Shown here one piece after another: positions 45,819-55,383 of a stretch of 64,000 nt of DNA. The stretch spans positions 31,578 to 95,577 of the forward strand of contig PMTM01000022.1 in assembly GCA_003167365.1 (NCBI GenBank), given 5' to 3'. The position numbers were made by a program, and so were the translations under genes. This stretch comes from Spartobacteria bacterium. Its GTDB lineage: Bacteria; Verrucomicrobiota; Verrucomicrobiia; Chthoniobacterales; UBA10450. Under the pieces are notes generated by a model. The model was not told the origin of the DNA, did not search any database, and saw nothing but the letters and a program-made list of their open reading frames with translations. How positions within the stretch are numbered: position 1 is the first letter of the stretch; each line of letters starts with the position of its first letter.

Positions 45819-46292
45819 ATGAAACAGGTTCTCGTTCTCGCCATTTTGATCGCGCTTTCAATAACCCCGGCCGTCGCTCAATCGGTCAATACGGTCACGA
45901 AAAATCCTCAGGAATCAGCGGATGAGAAGCTCTTGCTGCAAATGGAACACGATTGGAACGAGGCTCTCAAGACGCACAACATGACCTGGTTCGAACAAAA
46001 CCTGGCCGGCGACATGACTGATATCATCAGCGTCAATGGTACGCTCTACACCAAGGCGGAAGACATAGAATCCCTTAAGACCGACAAGACCAATTATGAA
46101 CTGATGGAGCTTTCCGGTATGAAAGTGCGCGTGGAGGGCAATGCTGGAATCGTGACGGGGATCAATCGGATCAGGGCCCGCGACGAGGAAGGCCAGCTCG
46201 TGGAAGTGAAGTTTGCTTTCACCGATGTGTACATCAAGCGTGAGGGGCACTGGCAAGTCTGGGCCAGCCAGCATACTCGTATCACTCCATAG
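45819..46292 (+). CDS. Exported SnoaL/DUF4440-like protein
   Basis: 157 residues. AAGGAG is 9 bases upstream of the ATG. A signal peptide (MKQVLVLAILIALSITPAVAQ) precedes an NTF2-like cone fold (LLLQMEHDWNEALKTHNMTWFEQNLAGDM, then GTLYTKAEDIESLK, and FAFTDVYIKREGHWQVWASQHTRI). These proteins often have ketosteroid-isomerase-like or scaffold roles; the substrate is unknown. Confidence 0.85.
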   Translation: MKQVLVLAILIALSITPAVAQSVNTVTKNPQESADEKLLLQMEHDWNEALKTHNMTWFEQNLAGDMTDIISVNGTLYTKAEDIESLKTDKTNYELMELSGMKVRVEGNAGIVTGINRIRARDEEGQLVEVKFAFTDVYIKREGHWQVWASQHTRITP

Positions 46293-46381
46293 GTTTTCTC
46301 GCGCTTGCGCGGAAAACCTTCGCATGGCATAAGAGCACGCTCGCGGCCCTTAAAACGCACGCGTAAGATCGACATCGAACC

Positions 46382-47134
46382 ATGCCGACAGCTCTTCCTA
46401 CTTCTCACGACCCGGCGATCGAAGCCCGCGTCTTCTGGATTAGATATAAGAACGAGATCGCCGCAGTGCTCATCGTTGCACTGCTCGCGATGATCGGCTT
46501 TGCCGGCTACTGGGTTTACTCGGAACGGCAGAACAGCGGTGCGGCCGGTTTGCTCGCGAGCGCGAAGAGCGCGCAGGATTATGAGCAGATCATTGCGCGT
46601 TATCCGAACACGCCCGCTGGCGCGAGCGCTTATCTCCTGCTCGCGGAAGCGCAGCGCCATGACAAGAAATTCCCGGAAGCGAACGAGACGCTGCGGACGT
46701 TTATCAGTAAACATCCGCAGCATGATCTTGTGAGCACGGCGCGCATGGCAATTGCGACCAATCTCGAATCAATCGGCAAGAGCGACGAGGCGTTGTCGAT
46801 GTACGCGCAAGTGGCCGCGACTTTTCCGAAAAGCTATGTCGCGCCATTCGCCCTTCTCGCGCAAGTGGAGCTCTTGAAAGCAAAGGGGCGAATTGACGAC
46901 GCGCGCCGCGTTTGCGAGGCAATTATGACGCAATATCGCGAAAGTATTGTGGTGGGAGAGGCCAGTCTGCAATTGCGCTCGCTTAAAGGGAGCGGTTTGT
47001 CGCAACAGCTTGGCGCAAGATCGACGGTTGTTCCTGCAAATGCAGCGAGTCCGCCTCCGATGTTGGCGCGCCCGGCGTTGCCTGCGCCGACAAACGCAGC
47101 GCCGACTCCGAGCGCTGCTGCAAAGCCGAAATAG
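46382..47134 (+). CDS. Membrane-anchored TPR protein (YfgM-like)
   Basis: 250 residues. A short cytoplasmic N-terminus, one membrane helix (AAVLIVALLAMIGFAGYWVY), then TPR repeats (TPAGASAYLLLAEAQRHDKKFPEA) and a Pro/Ala tail. The layout resembles YfgM/BamD-like periplasmic TPR proteins. A copy of AAGATCGACA lies 8-17 bp upstream of the ATG, where a ribosome-binding site would be expected. Confidence 0.8.
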   Translation: MPTALPTSHDPAIEARVFWIRYKNEIAAVLIVALLAMIGFAGYWVYSERQNSGAAGLLASAKSAQDYEQIIARYPNTPAGASAYLLLAEAQRHDKKFPEANETLRTFISKHPQHDLVSTARMAIATNLESIGKSDEALSMYAQVAATFPKSYVAPFALLAQVELLKAKGRIDDARRVCEAIMTQYRESIVVGEASLQLRSLKGSGLSQQLGARSTVVPANAASPPPMLARPALPAPTNAAPTPSAAAKPK

Positions 47135-47193
47135 TTATTTCGAGAGACGCAGCTTTCCCAATGCGGCTGAGGACAGCCGCCTCTACACTAAAA

Positions 47194-47589
47194 TTACCGC
47201 TTCGAGAACTGGAAGCGTTTGCGCGCGCCGGGTTGCCCCGATTTTTTCCGCTCTTTCATCCGCGGATCGCGGCGCAGTAAACCTTCGGCTTTGAGTGTGG
47301 CGCGCAAGCTTGCATCGACTTGGAGAAGCGCGCGCGAAATCGCCAGACGCACGGCTCCGGCCTGACCGGTCGCGCCGCCACCAGTGGCGTTAATTGAGAG
47401 ATCGTAAGCGTTGACAACTTTCGCGGTTTGTAGCGGGTGAAGCACCGTGTTCTGCAACGGCGGGGTCGGGAAATAATCTTCAAAATTCCGGCCGTTGATG
47501 TCGATCTTGCCGCTGCCTGCCTTCATACGAATGCGCGCGACTGAGGTTTTGCGACGGCCGGTAGCGATGAATTCTTCTGCTTTTGCCAT
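47194..47589 (-). CDS. rpsI: 30S ribosomal protein S9
   Basis: 131 residues from the ATG at 47589, with GGAG about 8 bases upstream. ATGRRKTSVARIRMKAG and the C-terminal DPRMKERKKSGQPGARKRFQFSKR are diagnostic. It is co-transcribed with rplM upstream. Confidence 0.98.
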   Translation of the reverse strand: MAKAEEFIATGRRKTSVARIRMKAGSGKIDINGRNFEDYFPTPPLQNTVLHPLQTAKVVNAYDLSINATGGGATGQAGAVRLAISRALLQVDASLRATLKAEGLLRRDPRMKERKKSGQPGARKRFQFSKR

Positions 47590-47601
47590 TGATGACTCCA
47601 A

Positions 47602-48033
47602 TTATTTCAGCGCCACCGTTTGCGGTTGCTGCGCGCTATGGGGATGCGTTTCGCCGCAATAGACTTTCAGTTTCGTGTAAACCGAGCGGCCGAGGCGATT
47701 GTGCGGAATCATTCCGCGCACGGCCCGTTCCACCAACAATTCCGGATGGCGCGCTCGCCGCGAACCCAAGTTCTCCGTCTTGTGGCCGCCGACAAAGCCC
47801 GAGAAACTCATGTAGCTTTTTTGGTCTTCCTTCTTTCCGGTCACACGCACTTTCTCGGCGTTGATCACGATGACGAAGTCGCCAGTATCGACGTGAGGCG
47901 TGAAGATGGCTTTCTCTTTGCCGCGCAAAAGAATTGCAGCTTTGACGGCAACCTGGCCAAGGATTTGGTCCTTGGCGTCGATGATCCACCACTGGCGTTG
48001 GATCTCGGAAGCTTTGGCAGAAAACGTTTTCAT
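47602..48033 (-). CDS. rplM: 50S ribosomal protein L13
   Basis: 143 residues from the ATG at 48033. The core WWIIDAKDQILGQVAVKAAILLRGK and VRGMIPHNRLGRSVYTKLKVYCG are typical of L13. It is first of the rplM-rpsI operon, the standard bacterial order. Confidence 0.98.
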   Translation of the reverse strand: MKTFSAKASEIQRQWWIIDAKDQILGQVAVKAAILLRGKEKAIFTPHVDTGDFVIVINAEKVRVTGKKEDQKSYMSFSGFVGGHKTENLGSRRARHPELLVERAVRGMIPHNRLGRSVYTKLKVYCGETHPHSAQQPQTVALK

Positions 48034-48166
48034 CAAGGGGTGAAAAAGGCACGAAAACTACGAGACGCGGCAGCGAGTGTCAAATCGAAGATCGCAAGGT
48101 CTCCGACCGCGAAGCACGGGATGGATCGCGAGTTGGCTGGCACTCGACGTGCTTATGGAAATTATA

Positions 48167-48820
48167 ATGACCCGCCTCACGTTCTTCGCCGCGTCTCTCG
48201 TTCTCGTCGCTCCATTTTTCTCGAATCAAGTTTTCGCCGGAGAAGAATGCGTCTCCGGCAGCGCTGTAATCCGTGAGATGAATCTCGCCCGTCAAAATCC
48301 GGCGCTCTATGCCAGCTATATCGAAGAGTTGCGATCGCATTTCGATGGAAGATTCCTTGTCCTATCCGGGCACACGAGGTTGTGCACGAAAGAAGGCGTA
48401 GCCGCGCTTAATGATGCCGTTCACTTTCTTCACTCGGTGCGACCACGGCCGGCGTTGACGCTTTCGCCGGGAATGTGCCGCGGCGCAGCTGATCATTGCG
48501 CGGACCAAATGAACGGCGCTATGGGTCACGACGGCAGCGATCGAAGCAATCCCGGCGCGCGAATGAGCCGATATGGAGCGTGGAGCTCGAGTTGGGGCGA
48601 AAACATCGCTTATGGAAAGACGACGACGCGCGACATTGTCATTGCGCTCATCATCGACGACGGGTTGCCGGCGCGAAAACATCGCCAGAACATTTTTAAT
48701 CCTAACTTCAATTACGCCGGCGCAGCTTACGGACCGCACGCGCGTTATCGCAGCGTCTGTAGCATCGATTTCGCCGGCGGTTATACCGAGCGCGGGCAGA
48801 TCGTCGCCCAAAATTTGTAG
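48167..48820 (+). CDS. Secreted CAP/SCP-domain protein
   Basis: 217 residues from the ATG at 48167; an in-frame ATG at 48155 would add MEII. A signal peptide ends near QVFA. The CAP fold is visible in VIREMNLARQNPALYA, then CADQMNGAMGHDG, SSWGENIAYGK and a Cys-containing C-terminus. CAP proteins are extracellular and of varied function. The 5' leader is nearly identical to that of the matrixin gene at 62.7 kb. Confidence 0.85.
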   Translation: MTRLTFFAASLVLVAPFFSNQVFAGEECVSGSAVIREMNLARQNPALYASYIEELRSHFDGRFLVLSGHTRLCTKEGVAALNDAVHFLHSVRPRPALTLSPGMCRGAADHCADQMNGAMGHDGSDRSNPGARMSRYGAWSSSWGENIAYGKTTTRDIVIALIIDDGLPARKHRQNIFNPNFNYAGAAYGPHARYRSVCSIDFAGGYTERGQIVAQNL

Positions 48821-48969
48821 GTGTAGAGGCGCGTGTCCTCACGCGCAGAATTAAAGCAGAGCGGCTGGGGACAGCCGCCACATCGCTTGTTGGTCTTATC
48901 GCGACGTGCTCTGCCGTCCGTGAAATGGCGACTGGTCATTTCGACTTCGCGCGCTTAATTGCTGTCGCA

Positions 48970-50496
48970 ATGTCCAATCCAAGCACGGCGAAGACTGCGA
49001 TTAGTCCGCGTCGCGAGGAAGATTTTCCAGAATGGTACCAGCAGGTCGTTCGCGCGGCGGAACTGGCCGAGCCATCGGATGTGCGTGGCTGCATGGTCAT
49101 CCGCCCGTGGGGTTACGGCATTTGGGAGAACATGCAGCGTCAGCTCGACGCGATGTTTCGCGCCACCGGACATCGCAACGCATATTTTCCGCTCTTCATT
49201 CCGCTGAGTTATTTCGCCAAGGAAGCGGAGCACGTCGCAGGCTTCGCCAAAGAATGCGCGGTCGTCACGCACACCCGGTTGGAGGTTGATGCCGATGGAA
49301 AAATGAAACCATCGAGCCCGTTAACCGAGCCGCTCGTCGTGCGGCCGACCTCCGAGACGATTATCGGCGCGAGTTACGCGAAATGGGTGCAATCGTACCG
49401 CGATCTCCCGATTCTGATCAACCAATGGGCCAATGTCGTTCGCTGGGAGATGCGGCCGCGATTGTTTTTGCGGACGACGGAGTTTCTTTGGCAGGAGGGC
49501 CACACTGTTCACGAAACCGAAGCGGAAGCGTGCGCGGAGACGAAGCAGATGCTCGATGTTTACGAAAAATTCGTCCGCGATCATCTCGCCATTCCGGTTT
49601 ACAGCGGCGAGAAATCCGAGAGCGAACGGTTCCCTGGTGCAGTGCAAACATTGTCAATCGAAGCAATGGTGCAGGACCGGAAAGCGATCCAGGCCGGCAC
49701 CTCGCATTTCCTCGGGCAAAACTTTTCGCGCGCGAGCGGGATTCAATTTCAAAACCGCGAAGGCAAACAGGAATTTGGCTGGACGACGAGCTGGGGGATG
49801 AGCACACGAATGGTTGGCACCGTCGTCATGACACACGGCGACGACGACGGATTGATTTTGCCGCCGCGGATTGCGCCGACCCAGATCATGATTCTGCCAA
49901 TCACGCCCAAGGAAGAAACGCGCGCGAAAGTACTCGAGGCTTGCGACAAACTTGCGCGCGAATTGCGCGACCAACGCTATGCTGATCTCGCACTCGAAGT
50001 CGATGTGGATCGGCGCGACATCGGCGGTGGCACCAAGAATTGGGAGTGGATCAAAAAAGGCGTTCCACTGCGCGTCGAGATCGGCCCACGCGATCTCGAA
50101 AGCAATTCAGTTGCTGTTAGCCGGCGCGATCAACCGATGAAAAGGAAAGCGTCGATGTCGAGACAGGAAATCGTTTCACGCGTCCCGGAAATCCTCGATT
50201 CGATCCAACAAAGTCTCTTCGAACGCGCGAAGAAATTCCGCGACGAACAAACGCGCGTCATCGAATCAAAAAAAGATTTTTACGATTTCTTCACGCCGAA
50301 AAATTCCGCTAAACCGGAAATCCACGGTGGCTTCGCTCTCGCGCACTGGAACGGCTCACGCGAGTCTGAACAACAAATCAAGAACGATCTTAAAGTCACG
50401 ATCCGCATAATTCCATTTGGAGAATCCGAAAAAGGTCGCTGCATTTTTACCGGAGAACCAAGTTCACGCCGCGTTATTTGGGCCAAGTCGTATTGA
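48970..50496 (+). CDS. proS: Prolyl-tRNA synthetase, archaeal/eukaryotic-like (type 3)
   Basis: 508 residues from the ATG at 48970. Class II signature motifs are present: PFIPLSYF-like entry (LFIPLSYFAKEAEHVAGF), TSETIIGASYAKWVQSYRDLPILINQWANVVRWE, and FLWQEGHTVHETE. There is no INS editing domain, and the chain ends in a Tyr (AKSY), as in the eukaryote-like form. This form occurs in several Verrucomicrobia and other bacteria. It may be followed by glutaredoxin in one transcript. Confidence 0.95.
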   Translation: MSNPSTAKTAISPRREEDFPEWYQQVVRAAELAEPSDVRGCMVIRPWGYGIWENMQRQLDAMFRATGHRNAYFPLFIPLSYFAKEAEHVAGFAKECAVVTHTRLEVDADGKMKPSSPLTEPLVVRPTSETIIGASYAKWVQSYRDLPILINQWANVVRWEMRPRLFLRTTEFLWQEGHTVHETEAEACAETKQMLDVYEKFVRDHLAIPVYSGEKSESERFPGAVQTLSIEAMVQDRKAIQAGTSHFLGQNFSRASGIQFQNREGKQEFGWTTSWGMSTRMVGTVVMTHGDDDGLILPPRIAPTQIMILPITPKEETRAKVLEACDKLARELRDQRYADLALEVDVDRRDIGGGTKNWEWIKKGVPLRVEIGPRDLESNSVAVSRRDQPMKRKASMSRQEIVSRVPEILDSIQQSLFERAKKFRDEQTRVIESKKDFYDFFTPKNSAKPEIHGGFALAHWNGSRESEQQIKNDLKVTIRIIPFGESEKGRCIFTGEPSSRRVIWAKSY

Positions 50497-50541
50497 CGAC
50501 CGTCTGTTGACCGCGACAATCCACGCCTGTTTATTCCCGCA

Positions 50542-50793
50542 GTGACCGTAGAATTGAAATTGTACAGCCGCGAAATGTGCTCTTGGTGCACGGACGCGAA
50601 GGACTATCTGACCGAGCATGGTTATAGCTTTGTTGAGATTGACGTCGGGCAAGACCGCCAAGCGTACCAGGAGATGAAAGAACTTTCCGATCAAACCTGC
50701 GTGCCGACGTTCGTAGCCGGTGATAAGGTGCTGGCGAATTTCGATACCGATCAACTCCAAGATTTTTTGCGCGAGAACGAGATCAATCCGTAA
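50542..50793 (+). CDS. Glutaredoxin-like protein
   Basis: 83 residues with a GTG start. The CSWC redox motif lies at residues 13-16, and the TCVPTFVAGDKV cis-Pro loop is present. It reduces disulfides or handles glutathione. The stop overlaps the start of the next gene by one base (TAATG). Confidence 0.88.
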   Translation: MTVELKLYSREMCSWCTDAKDYLTEHGYSFVEIDVGQDRQAYQEMKELSDQTCVPTFVAGDKVLANFDTDQLQDFLRENEINP

Positions 50794-51608
50794 TGCTCTT
50801 TGGCCTTTTTCTCACGCTTGGGGTGCTGGTGCTCAGCATCGCGCTGCGTAGTTTTCAAACTTCTTTTTCGCAAAAGGCCGGCGCGCTCGGCATTCTCATC
50901 GCTTCCTATCTCGCTATCTATTTTATCACGGATAGGTGGATTCTCGGCTTGGCTGCGGCACTAAGCTGGTTGTTTTTGCCGTGGCTGGAAATTCTAACGC
51001 GTATCCGCGCACTCCGTTTGCCGAAGGAGAAACGGCTTCGTCCCAAGACACCGCCGTCATCCGAAATTTTTCCGACGCTCAATGAAATTACGCGCGAGAT
51101 CGAGAGCGAAGGCTTCGTGCACGTAAACGACGCCGGCTGGGATTGGGAGGATTATCGGCAATTCTTCCGTTTGTTTTACAAAGAGGAAGATCGAGCGCAG
51201 GCGACGATCTGCCTGAACGAGCAGCACGATCTTTCATTTTATTATTTGAGGATTTCTTCGCGAGCGAAGGGCGGCACGATCTGGACGACTTGGAATTATC
51301 CGCTTTCCTACGGCTTGAAATTGACGCCGCAATTTCGGATCAATCGGCAACGGCCGGATCAATCATTTTGGCAGCTTTATCACAGCCATCGCGAATTCTT
51401 GCGCAAGAACAGCGTGGAAGTGGATACAATCGATGCGTTGGATGACGACCGAATCCAGCTCGAAATGGAAAACGATTTGCGCGACCAGATCGCGCACAAC
51501 ATCCGCAAAGGCGTTCTTAAACAAACGGATGGTGGCGACGTAAAATATTCCTGGCGCGGGATGATTTATCTCTGGTGCCAGTTCCTGCTCGATCTAGTTA
51601 GGTTGTAA
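50793..51608 (+). CDS. Membrane protein of unknown function
   Basis: 271 residues. Two or three N-terminal membrane helices (LFGLFLTLGVLVLSIALR, ILIASYLAIYFIT, WILGLAAALSWLFLPWL), then a soluble domain with FVHVNDAGWDWEDYRQFFRLFY, TIWTTWNYPLSYGLKLTP and a helical C-terminus. I do not recognise the family. It is translationally coupled to glutaredoxin. Confidence 0.6.
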   Translation: MLFGLFLTLGVLVLSIALRSFQTSFSQKAGALGILIASYLAIYFITDRWILGLAAALSWLFLPWLEILTRIRALRLPKEKRLRPKTPPSSEIFPTLNEITREIESEGFVHVNDAGWDWEDYRQFFRLFYKEEDRAQATICLNEQHDLSFYYLRISSRAKGGTIWTTWNYPLSYGLKLTPQFRINRQRPDQSFWQLYHSHREFLRKNSVEVDTIDALDDDRIQLEMENDLRDQIAHNIRKGVLKQTDGGDVKYSWRGMIYLWCQFLLDLVRL

Positions 51609-51632
51609 CTGTAGCGGCGCGGTAGCACTACC

Positions 51633-51704
51633 CGGCCGAGCGAGGGACCTCGCAAAGACGCGTTGGATAGCTTGGGAGATGCCTCGCGTTCGCTCGGAAT
51701 GACA
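51633..51704. repeat. Palindromic dispersed repeat, short copy
   Basis: GGCCGAGCGAGGGACCT and the matching CGCGTTCGCTCGGAATGACA form a shortened copy of the 3307-3415 family between the membrane protein and frr. A TGTAGCGG-type fragment abuts each side. Confidence 0.65.
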
Positions 51705-51778
51705 ATGGGCGCGGAATCGTCTCTCCAGTGCCAGCGTTCGTCCTCGGTGCGCTTGTAGAGAACGCCGCTACAGAAGAA

Positions 51779-52339
51779 TCAAACCTTCATGATCTCGGCT
51801 TCTTTGTGCTCGATATGCGTGTCGATTGACTTCACAAATCGGTCGGTCAGTTTTTGCACTTCCGTTTCTAAATCGTGCATGCCGTCTTCGGTCAGACCGC
51901 CCGACGTTTTTAGCCTCTTCGCTTCGTCGAGCGCCGTGCGCCGATTACTGCGCACACGCACACGAGCTTCCTCGGCCATTTTGCCAAGCGATCGCACGAG
52001 ATCTTTGCGCCGCTCTTCGGACAGTTCAGGAATCGGAAGTCGAATAATTTTTCCATCGACCGCGGGTGTGATGCCGATCTTCGATTCGTTGAGCGCCTTC
52101 TCGATGCTTTGCACGGTGCTGGCATCGAACGGTTGCACGACGAGCAATCGCGGTTCCGGCGTAGTGATGAGCGCGAGTTGTTTCAACTTCATGGTCGACC
52201 CGTAAGCTTCCACGTCGACGTTCTCCACCAGGGCCGGCGACGCCTTGCCTGTGCGTACGGCTGAGAACTCGTGGATCATGTAATCGACGCTTTTTTCCAT
52301 CGTCATTTCCGCTTCCAGAAGAATGTCTTCGTCGCTCAT
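51779..52339 (-). CDS. frr: Ribosome recycling factor
   Basis: 186 residues. Typical three-helix-bundle sequence (MEKSVDYMIHEFSAVRTGKASPALVENVDVEAYG, then RLPIPELSEERRKDLVR and RVRSNRRTALDEAKRL). Co-directional with pyrH, 27 bp downstream of it, the common bacterial pair. Confidence 0.98.
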   Translation of the reverse strand: MSDEDILLEAEMTMEKSVDYMIHEFSAVRTGKASPALVENVDVEAYGSTMKLKQLALITTPEPRLLVVQPFDASTVQSIEKALNESKIGITPAVDGKIIRLPIPELSEERRKDLVRSLGKMAEEARVRVRSNRRTALDEAKRLKTSGGLTEDGMHDLETEVQKLTDRFVKSIDTHIEHKEAEIMKV

Positions 52340-52366
52340 ATGCCTAGATCTTGAATTGAGTTTGCT

Positions 52367-53092
52367 TCAATTTGAAACCAACGTCCCAACTTTCCGGCCG
52401 AGCACAACGTCGCGGATATTGCTCGGCTTGTTCATGTCGAACACGACCACTGGAATTTTGTTGTCCATGCAAAGGCTGAACGCCGTCGAATCCATCACCC
52501 GCAATCGCTTCTCGAGCGCTTCCGCGAAAGTGACTTGATCGTAACGCTGCGCGTTGGGATCGACGTTTGGATCGCGATCATAAACGCCGTCCACTTTCGT
52601 CGCTTTCAAAATAACATCGGCGCGAATCTCGCTCGCGCGCAACGCCGCCGTTGTGTCGGTTGAGAAATAGGGATTTCCCGTCCCGGCGACAAAAATCACG
52701 GCACGGCCCAGCTCAAGATGTCGGATCGCACGGCCCAGAATGAATGGCTCAGCCACGTTCTTCATTTCGATCGCCGATTGCACGCGTGTTTGGACGCCGA
52801 GTTCCTCGAGCGCGCTTTTCAACGCCATGCCATTAATTACCGTGGCGAGCATGCCCATGTAATCAGCGGTGGTGCGATCCATTCCACGTCCTGCTGCTGT
52901 CATTCCTCTCCAGATGTTTCCTCCGCCGATCACCACCGCTACCTGCACGCCAAGATCGTGCACTTGTTTAATGCGTTCGGCTACTTCGCGCACAATCGGC
53001 GGCGAAATGTTGTCCCGGCCGCCGCGTTCTTGCAGCGCTTCGCCGCTCAACTTGAGCACAATACGTTTATAGGCGGGCGACTCGGTGGCCAT
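52367..53092 (-). CDS. pyrH: Uridylate kinase
   Basis: 241 residues. It phosphorylates UMP to UDP. The Lys-Leu-Ser-Gly-Glu motif [18 protein letters not shown], and [26 protein letters not shown] are diagnostic of PyrH. It is first of the pyrH-frr pair. Confidence 0.97.
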   Translation of the reverse strand: MATESPAYKRIVLKLSGEALQERGGRDNISPPIVREVAERIKQVHDLGVQVAVVIGGGNIWRGMTAAGRGMDRTTADYMGMLATVINGMALKSALEELGVQTRVQSAIEMKNVAEPFILGRAIRHLELGRAVIFVAGTGNPYFSTDTTAALRASEIRADVILKATKVDGVYDRDPNVDPNAQRYDQVTFAEALEKRLRVMDSTAFSLCMDNKIPVVVFDMNKPSNIRDVVLGRKVGTLVSN

Positions 53093-53200
53093 AGAGCGAC
53101 AATGATCAAACAGAACATGTTGATCTTGAAAAGCAAAATGGTGGATCGAGTAGTCGTCGCCGCGGCGACCTCGATGCCAAGCCAGGCGGCGAAGCCGCGA

Positions 53201-54154
53201 TTACTTAACATTGCCCGCGGAGCGGTCGATCCACCCGTCGCTCGGGAATCCGCGCATAAATTCGGACGCGCTCATCCGTCCTTTTCCTTCTAGTTGCACT
53301 TCGTCCAATGAGAGCGACCGCATTCCGGTCGCGATCACAATTTCATTCTTGCGTCGCAGGATTTCTCCCGGCTGTCCGCTAAGATCGATAATCGATGCAG
53401 AAAAGATCTTCAGTTTGCGCGGTTTGTTTGGATCTCCGAGGAGAACGGTGAACGCGCCGGGCCACGGATTGAAGGCGCGAATCTTTCTCTCGATAACTTC
53501 GGCAGGTTCCGTCCAATCGATTCGGCCGTCTTCGCGATTTAGCTTCGGTGCAAGAGTGGCGTGCGCTTCGTCTTGAGGAACACGCGGGGCATTCTTGCTG
53601 GGAAATAGGGACAAGGATTCAAGCAGCGCCTCCGGCGCGATCTCGCCGAGCCGGTCGTGCAACGATCCGCCGGTGTCGGTGGGCGAGATATCGATCTTGC
53701 GCTGAAGTAAAATATCTCCGGTGTCGAGTCCTTCATTCATGTACATGAGTGTGATCCCGGTCTCGCGATCGCCGGCGGCGATCGCCGCTTGAATTGGCGC
53801 CGCGCCGCGCCAGCGCGGCAACAGCGATGCGTGGAGATTCAGGCAAGCAACGTGCGGAATCTGAAGCGCGTCGCGCGGCAAAATTTGTCCATAAGCCATC
53901 ACCACGATTACGTCCGGCTGCAACGCGCGGATTTCGTCGATTGACTGCCGATCTTTGATCCGCTTCGGTTGCAAGATCGACATCTTCGCTCCGGTGAGCG
54001 CAGCTTTGATCGGCGGCGCCGTGATTTTTTGATCGCGCCCGACCGGTTTGTCGGGCTGCGTCACGACTCCGGTGAGTTCGTGTTCGCTTGAGTGTTGCAG
54101 CGCACGCAACGTCGGCACGCCGATTTCCCCCGTGCCGATAAAAACGATGCGCAT
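53201..54154 (-). CDS. fmt: Methionyl-tRNA formyltransferase
   Basis: 317 residues. It formylates initiator Met-tRNA. The N-terminal catalytic domain has the SLLPRWRGAAPIQ motif and GITLMYMNEGLDTGDILL, and the C-terminal domain (FNPWPGAF) binds tRNA. No def gene is adjacent. A copy of AAGATCGACA is read here as Met-Ser-Ile-Leu on the opposite strand. Confidence 0.97.
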   Translation of the reverse strand: MRIVFIGTGEIGVPTLRALQHSSEHELTGVVTQPDKPVGRDQKITAPPIKAALTGAKMSILQPKRIKDRQSIDEIRALQPDVIVVMAYGQILPRDALQIPHVACLNLHASLLPRWRGAAPIQAAIAAGDRETGITLMYMNEGLDTGDILLQRKIDISPTDTGGSLHDRLGEIAPEALLESLSLFPSKNAPRVPQDEAHATLAPKLNREDGRIDWTEPAEVIERKIRAFNPWPGAFTVLLGDPNKPRKLKIFSASIIDLSGQPGEILRRKNEIVIATGMRSLSLDEVQLEGKGRMSASEFMRGFPSDGWIDRSAGNVK

Positions 54155-54160
54155 GCCGAA

Positions 54161-54406
54161 TTACGGCGCCAACTGATGCGCGCGTGTACGTCGCCGGCTT
54201 CGCGCAGTCATCGCTTGCGCCATAAGCTTGTCGCCGGCCGTCACTTCACGCTGACCAACCGAGGACGTGCAACCGGTGCAGAGATAATCGAAGATTTCCT
54301 TGTTCGGCAGGACTAAGAGCAGCCGCTCGCGCACCGGCATGGTCGCCTTGCATTTCTCGCAATAGAGACTCGAAGCGGTGAAATTTTCAAACTGTGCCTG
54401 GCTCAT
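54161..54406 (-). CDS. Small zinc-ribbon protein
   Basis: 81 residues from the ATG at 54406. Two CxxC pairs, YCEKCK and LCTGCT, are spaced as in a zinc ribbon. The C-terminus is basic and Arg-rich. No family recognised. It overlaps the end of the adenylate-kinase gene by 20 bp and is probably translated with it. Confidence 0.6.
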   Translation of the reverse strand: MSQAQFENFTASSLYCEKCKATMPVRERLLLVLPNKEIFDYLCTGCTSSVGQREVTAGDKLMAQAMTARSRRRTRAHQLAP

Positions 54407-54995
54407 GCTGACCATCCACGCCATTCAAACTGGCGAGGATATCGAACAAAACTTTCGACGGCGGCTGCGTCGCGTCAACCACCGTGATCATTTCTTTCGC
54501 ATAATGGGAAAGCACCGGCTTCGATTCGTTGTCGTAGGTCTCGAGCCGGCGCTGAATAACCTGCTCGTTGGCGTCGTCGAGCCGATTGTCTTTGAGTGCG
54601 CGCTTTTTCAATCGAGAAAAAAGCGTGTCGCGATTGGGGCAGGAAAGGTGAAAAACTTTTTTAACGTCGATCAGTCTCTCCATGATCTTTGCTTGCGCGA
54701 TATTTCGCGGAATCCCGTCGAGCACAAGCGTGTCGATATCAGGTTTGAATTTGTGCGCATCCACCGCTGCGGCGATCGCTTCCTTCCAAAGTTCAACCGT
54801 TACTTCATCTGGCACGAGCTCGCCCTTGCTTGAGAAATCGAGAAAGGCGCGACCGACTCTTGTTCGCGTGTCGATCGAGCGAAAAACATCGCCGCAGGCG
54901 CAATGGAAATAGCGAGGGATGGTGCCGAGCGTTTTTCCCTGTGTGCCTTTGCCGCTGCCCGGGGCGCCAAAGAGGAGAAACGTGTTGTATTTCAT
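54387..54995 (-). CDS. adk: Adenylate-kinase-type nucleoside monophosphate kinase
   Basis: 202 residues from the ATG at 54995. P-loop GAPGSGKGTQ, then NMP-binding region CGDVFRSIDT and GELVPDEVTVELW, and LVLDGIPRN. The lid insertion is short (LKKRALKDNRLDDANEQVIQRRLETYDNES), as in short-form adenylate or UMP/CMP kinases, and has no zinc Cys cluster. Adenylate kinase is the best call; a UMP/CMP kinase cannot be excluded. Confidence 0.85.
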   Translation of the reverse strand: MKYNTFLLFGAPGSGKGTQGKTLGTIPRYFHCACGDVFRSIDTRTRVGRAFLDFSSKGELVPDEVTVELWKEAIAAAVDAHKFKPDIDTLVLDGIPRNIAQAKIMERLIDVKKVFHLSCPNRDTLFSRLKKRALKDNRLDDANEQVIQRRLETYDNESKPVLSHYAKEMITVVDATQPPSKVLFDILASLNGVDGQHEPGTV

Positions 54996-55080
54996 GAGCG
55001 AAATTCGTTTATACCGCAAACCCGCTGGAGTTCACAATCCCTGAGATAGACCCGAACTGGACCGCAAAAGACGGCGTAGC

Positions 55081-55341
55081 TTACTTTTTCGAAGCGGCGA
55101 CAGGATCGACATTCACTCGCCGACCCGCGCGATCGAAGCGCACATTGCCATCGACCAGCGCAAAAATGGTGTAGTCACGACCGAGCCCGACGTTTCTCCC
55201 TGGCAAAAATTTCGTCCCGCGCTGGCGTACGATGATGTTTCCGGCTACGACCAATTCGCTGCCAAATCTTTTCACACCCAGCCGCTTGCTGACGCTATCG
55301 CGGCCGTTCTTAACGCTGCCCTGTCCTTTTTTATGTGCCAT
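55081..55341 (-). CDS. rpmA: 50S ribosomal protein L27
   Basis: 86 residues. [26 protein letters not shown] is the classic N-terminus, followed by [12 protein letters not shown]. It is downstream of rplU, the standard order. Confidence 0.98.
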   Translation of the reverse strand: MAHKKGQGSVKNGRDSVSKRLGVKRFGSELVVAGNIIVRQRGTKFLPGRNVGLGRDYTIFALVDGNVRFDRAGRRVNVDPVAASKK

Positions 55342-55383
55342 TTTAGGAAGCTATTAGTCGAAAGTTGAGAGCTGAGAGTCTGG

